DNA of 64,000 nucleotides, from NCBI RefSeq assembly GCF_009982895.1, contig NZ_WXZL01000002.1, positions 270,394-334,393 on the forward strand. Direction: 5' to 3'. The DNA is from Deinococcus alpinitundrae. GTDB lineage: Bacteria > Deinococcota > Deinococci > Deinococcales > Deinococcaceae. Shown piece after piece: positions 61,909 to 64,000 of this stretch (its first letter is position 1; the number at the start of each line of letters is the position of its first letter). The position numbers and the translations under genes are program-made. The notes under the pieces were generated by a model. The model was not told the origin of the DNA and did no database searches. It worked only from the letters and a program-made list of their open reading frames with translations.

Positions 61909-62805
61909 ATGAGTGACGACCAGACCACCAAGCAGGACCCCACCACGCAGTACCCGCAGCCGCCGTTTGACAAGCAGCCCCAGAGTGCACCCGGCTCGGT
62001 TCACGACATGACCCCAGCCCCCGACCACGGTGAGGAGAGCTACAAGGGATCGGGCCGCCTCGACGGGCGAAAGGCGCTGATCACTGGAGGAGATTCCGGC
62101 ATTGGCCGCGCCGTCGCCATCGCCTTTGCTCGCGAAGGAGCCGACGTGGCCATCAACTACCTGCCCAGTGAGGAAGCCGACGCTCAGGAAGTCATTAAGC
62201 TGATCGAGGCCGCCGGACGCAAGGCGGTCGCATTGCCCGGCGACATCACCAGCGAGGCGTTCTGTACAAAGCTAGTCAGCGACGCGGCGGATCAGCTCGG
62301 TGGCCTGGATATCCTGGTGAACAATGCGGGCAAGCAGACGGCGCGAGAGAGCATCGCCGATATCAGCACCGAGCAGTTCGACGCCACCTTCAAAACGAAC
62401 GTGTACGCGCTGTTCTGGATCAGCAAGGCGGCCCTGCCGCATCTGAAAGCGGGCGCGACAATCATCAACACCGCCTCGATTCAGGCGTCGCAGCCCTCGC
62501 CCAATCTGCTCGACTACGCCTCAACCAAGGCCGCCATCGTGGCCTTCACGCAGGCACTGGCGCAGCAGGTGGCCGAGCAGGGCATTCGCGCCAACGCCGT
62601 GGCTCCGGGACCCTATTGGACGCCTTTGCAACCGAGCGGCGGCCAGCCGCAGGACAAGATCGAGAAGTTTGGTGAATCCACGCCGCTGGGCCGTCCGGGT
62701 CAGCCCGCCGAGATTGCGCCCTTGTACGTGTTCCTGGCCTCGCAGGAATCGAGCTACAGCACCGGCGGCGTGTTCGGCAGCACTGGGGGCCTTCTGCTCG
62801 GCTGA
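61909..62805 (+). CDS. Stress-type short-chain dehydrogenase (YghA/general stress protein 39-like)
   Basis: A 298-residue SDR with a characteristic Gln/Pro-rich N-terminal extension ([13 protein letters not shown], about 45 residues) before the cofactor loop [23 protein letters not shown], the catalytic Ser in NTASIQA, YASTKAA and the end GVFGSTGG match the family of YghA and Bacillus general stress protein 39. It probably uses NAD(P)H on aldehydes or sugars, but the substrate is unknown. Clear AAGGAG at the ATG. Confidence 0.9.
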   Translation: MSDDQTTKQDPTTQYPQPPFDKQPQSAPGSVHDMTPAPDHGEESYKGSGRLDGRKALITGGDSGIGRAVAIAFAREGADVAINYLPSEEADAQEVIKLIEAAGRKAVALPGDITSEAFCTKLVSDAADQLGGLDILVNNAGKQTARESIADISTEQFDATFKTNVYALFWISKAALPHLKAGATIINTASIQASQPSPNLLDYASTKAAIVAFTQALAQQVAEQGIRANAVAPGPYWTPLQPSGGQPQDKIEKFGESTPLGRPGQPAEIAPLYVFLASQESSYSTGGVFGSTGGLLLG

Positions 62806-63049
62806 ACCCTGGGTCAGACATCTTCTGGTTGGGCTACTTACAAGACCCGTGAAATTTGACCGGAGGGGCAGGCGAACGGACTATGGAACTACAGAGGGCC
62901 CTCTTTTGGTGGGTCGTGGAGCTGAGCTGAATCCGCATTAGAGAGCGCTCGGCTGTCAGCCGGAGTCCGTCCCCCGCGTAGGCCATGAAGACTTCCTCGT
63001 CCACCCAGCCCACCGCCATGATCACCAGAGCCAGCGGTGCCCTCGGTGC
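62806..63049. other. Unassigned sequence between SDR gene and SDR remnant
   Basis: A minus-strand frame gives LALVIMAVGWVDEEVFMAY and continues about 60 residues without a start signal. I do not recognise it. It may be a scrap of another gene joined to the truncated SDR by rearrangement. Confidence 0.3.
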
Positions 63050-63590
63050 AAAGTCTTGGTGCTCGACCCAACCGATCCCGGCACAGCGGCGGAACTGGCG
63101 TGTAAAAGCGAGCATTACCAGTGGCAGATCGAATTTCTGATCGACAACGTGGGCTTCACCACCTCCGGCGGATCCTCGCAGAGTGATCTCAGAACGCAAC
63201 TTGATCTGTTTCAAGTCAATATCACGGCGCTTACAGAGCTGACACACCACTTTTTGCCGGACATGCTGGCGCGTGGGCGCGGACGGGTCCTCAACGTGGC
63301 GCCCACCGCCGCCTTCACGCCGGGGCCGCTGATGGCGACCTACTCCGCTTCCGAAGGCTACGTGCTGAGTCTTTTCGAAAGACTGGCTGAGGAAGTGCGC
63401 GGCTCGGGGGTGTACGTGACGGCGCTGTGCCCCAGCCCGGTTGAGACCGGCTTTCAGGCGCGGGCCACCTCTGGCCCAGCTGTTGATGCTCAGCGCGCTA
63501 GAAGTGGCCTGCCAAGGCATTGAGGCGATGGTGGGCGGCGACGCCGTACATGTGTCGGGGCTCAGTACCGAACAACTTTGGTTTAGGGCT
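63050..63590 (+). pseudogene. 5'-truncated, frameshifted SDR remnant
   Basis: From about 63050 the frame reads KVLVLDPTDPGTAAELA, IDNVGFTTSG (degenerate NAG motif), ALTELTHHFLPDMLARGRGR, VLNVAPTAAF and YSASEGYVLS. This is the second half of a DltE-like SDR in which the catalytic Lys of YxxxK is Glu. The Rossmann GxxxGxG part is missing, and near 63465 the frame changes to LSALEVACQGIEAMVGGDAV before homology ends near the transposase gene. It cannot encode an active enzyme. Confidence 0.72.
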
Positions 63591-63664
63591 GTTGTAGACG
63601 GGGAAAACCGTCGATCTCCCTGTTGTCCCTCGACAGGCACAGCCAAAAGCGGTGTGTTGAAGGA

Positions 63665-64000
63665 ATGACCGTTTCAACCTCCAGTTACCCTCAGAGCACC
63701 GAACTGACGGAACACGACAAAGCGAACGTCCCGTTCCTGCGAATCGACACGCTGCAGCGTGTCGTGGACTTGGTGCTGGCCATGATCACCGCCCAGAGTG
63801 TTCATCACAGCGATCTGGCCCCACAGATGCCTGGCAGCAGTTCCCCCGAAGCTAAGAAACGGCGTGTGGAACGCGCTGTGCACGATGAGCAACTGACCAT
63901 ACAGGTCTTCCTGGCGTTGCTGCTGGTCCACCTTCCGCCGGGGAAGATCCTGATGAGCTTGGATCGAACGACCTGGGAGCACGGCGAAGCGCCGCTCAAC
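63665..64000 (+). mobile_element. IS4-type transposase gene, N-terminal part (runs off window)
   Basis: 112 codons from ATG 63665 stay open to the window edge. The N-terminal helical domain contains VERAVHDEQLTIQVFLALLL, and SLDRTTWEHGEAPLN carries the first catalytic Asp in the DRTxWxxG context seen in IS4-family transposases common in Deinococcus. The left end of the element is probably close to 63590, where SDR homology stops; the sequence AGGGCTGTTGTAGACGGGG there is a candidate terminal repeat, but the other end is outside the window. Confidence 0.75.

Overview
The window is high-GC bacterial DNA and almost certainly comes from a Deinococcus. The strongest marker is a pprA gene (15148-16017), which encodes a DNA-repair protein known only from that lineage. 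Many start codons here also sit 5-7 bases after a TAnnnT-type -10 element, the leaderless promoter layout described for Deinococcus. A parAB operon flanked by two copies of a perfect palindrome (59873-61579) suggests that the right part carries the partition locus of a secondary replicon (chromid or megaplasmid), so the whole window may lie on such a replicon.

Layout. 1-10.2 kb (minus strand) is a reductive pyrimidine/hydantoin catabolism island: PreA-type dihydropyrimidine dehydrogenase, dihydropyrimidinase, a NMT1/ThiY-type ABC importer, a terminator, two tandem DUF3060 proteins, an N-carbamoyl amino acid hydrolase, a blasticidin-S-deaminase-like cytidine deaminase and a short PucR-type regulator. 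10.4-15.1 kb holds a PAP2 phosphatase and a LacI-controlled pair of mechanistically different alpha-galactosidases (GH4 and GH36). 15.1-20.4 kb holds pprA, two decayed genes (nitroreductase, DUF2254), an OsmC-like protein, an LsrK-like AI-2 kinase with a cupin partner, and a DUF1003 protein. 20.7-22.7 kb is a GGDEF-GAF-HD-GYP protein and 22.7-26.6 kb a complete polar amino acid ABC importer.

27.2-32.1 kb is a peptide ABC importer without ATPases, divergent from a GntR/HutC regulator. The regulator, this importer, and a second ATPase-less peptide importer divergent from anmK (46.4-51.1 kb) share a 17-bp direct-repeat motif, TGGTMT-nCAAR-TGGTMT, in their promoters. This looks like a regulon for import and recycling of peptidoglycan fragments. 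Between these clusters lie an N-formylglutamate amidohydrolase family gene, a multiply frameshifted ilvD, a carboxylesterase, an ABC exporter, two overlapping hotdog thioesterases, a single-chain photolyase/cryptochrome-uracil-DNA glycosylase fusion, the threonine-degradation pair tdh-kbl behind a possible leader peptide, and a large APC-type permease.

51.2-58.9 kb holds a subtilisin-like protease, an MFS exporter with a cupin, divergent FMN- and FAD-dependent 2-hydroxyacid oxidases, an acyltransferase and an SDR divergent from a frameshifted HxlR regulator. 59.5-64 kb holds parAB with its palindromes, a stress-type SDR, an SDR remnant and the start of an IS4-type transposase. No tRNA, rRNA or CRISPR array was recognised. 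At least six genes look decayed, which suggests ongoing gene loss in this region.
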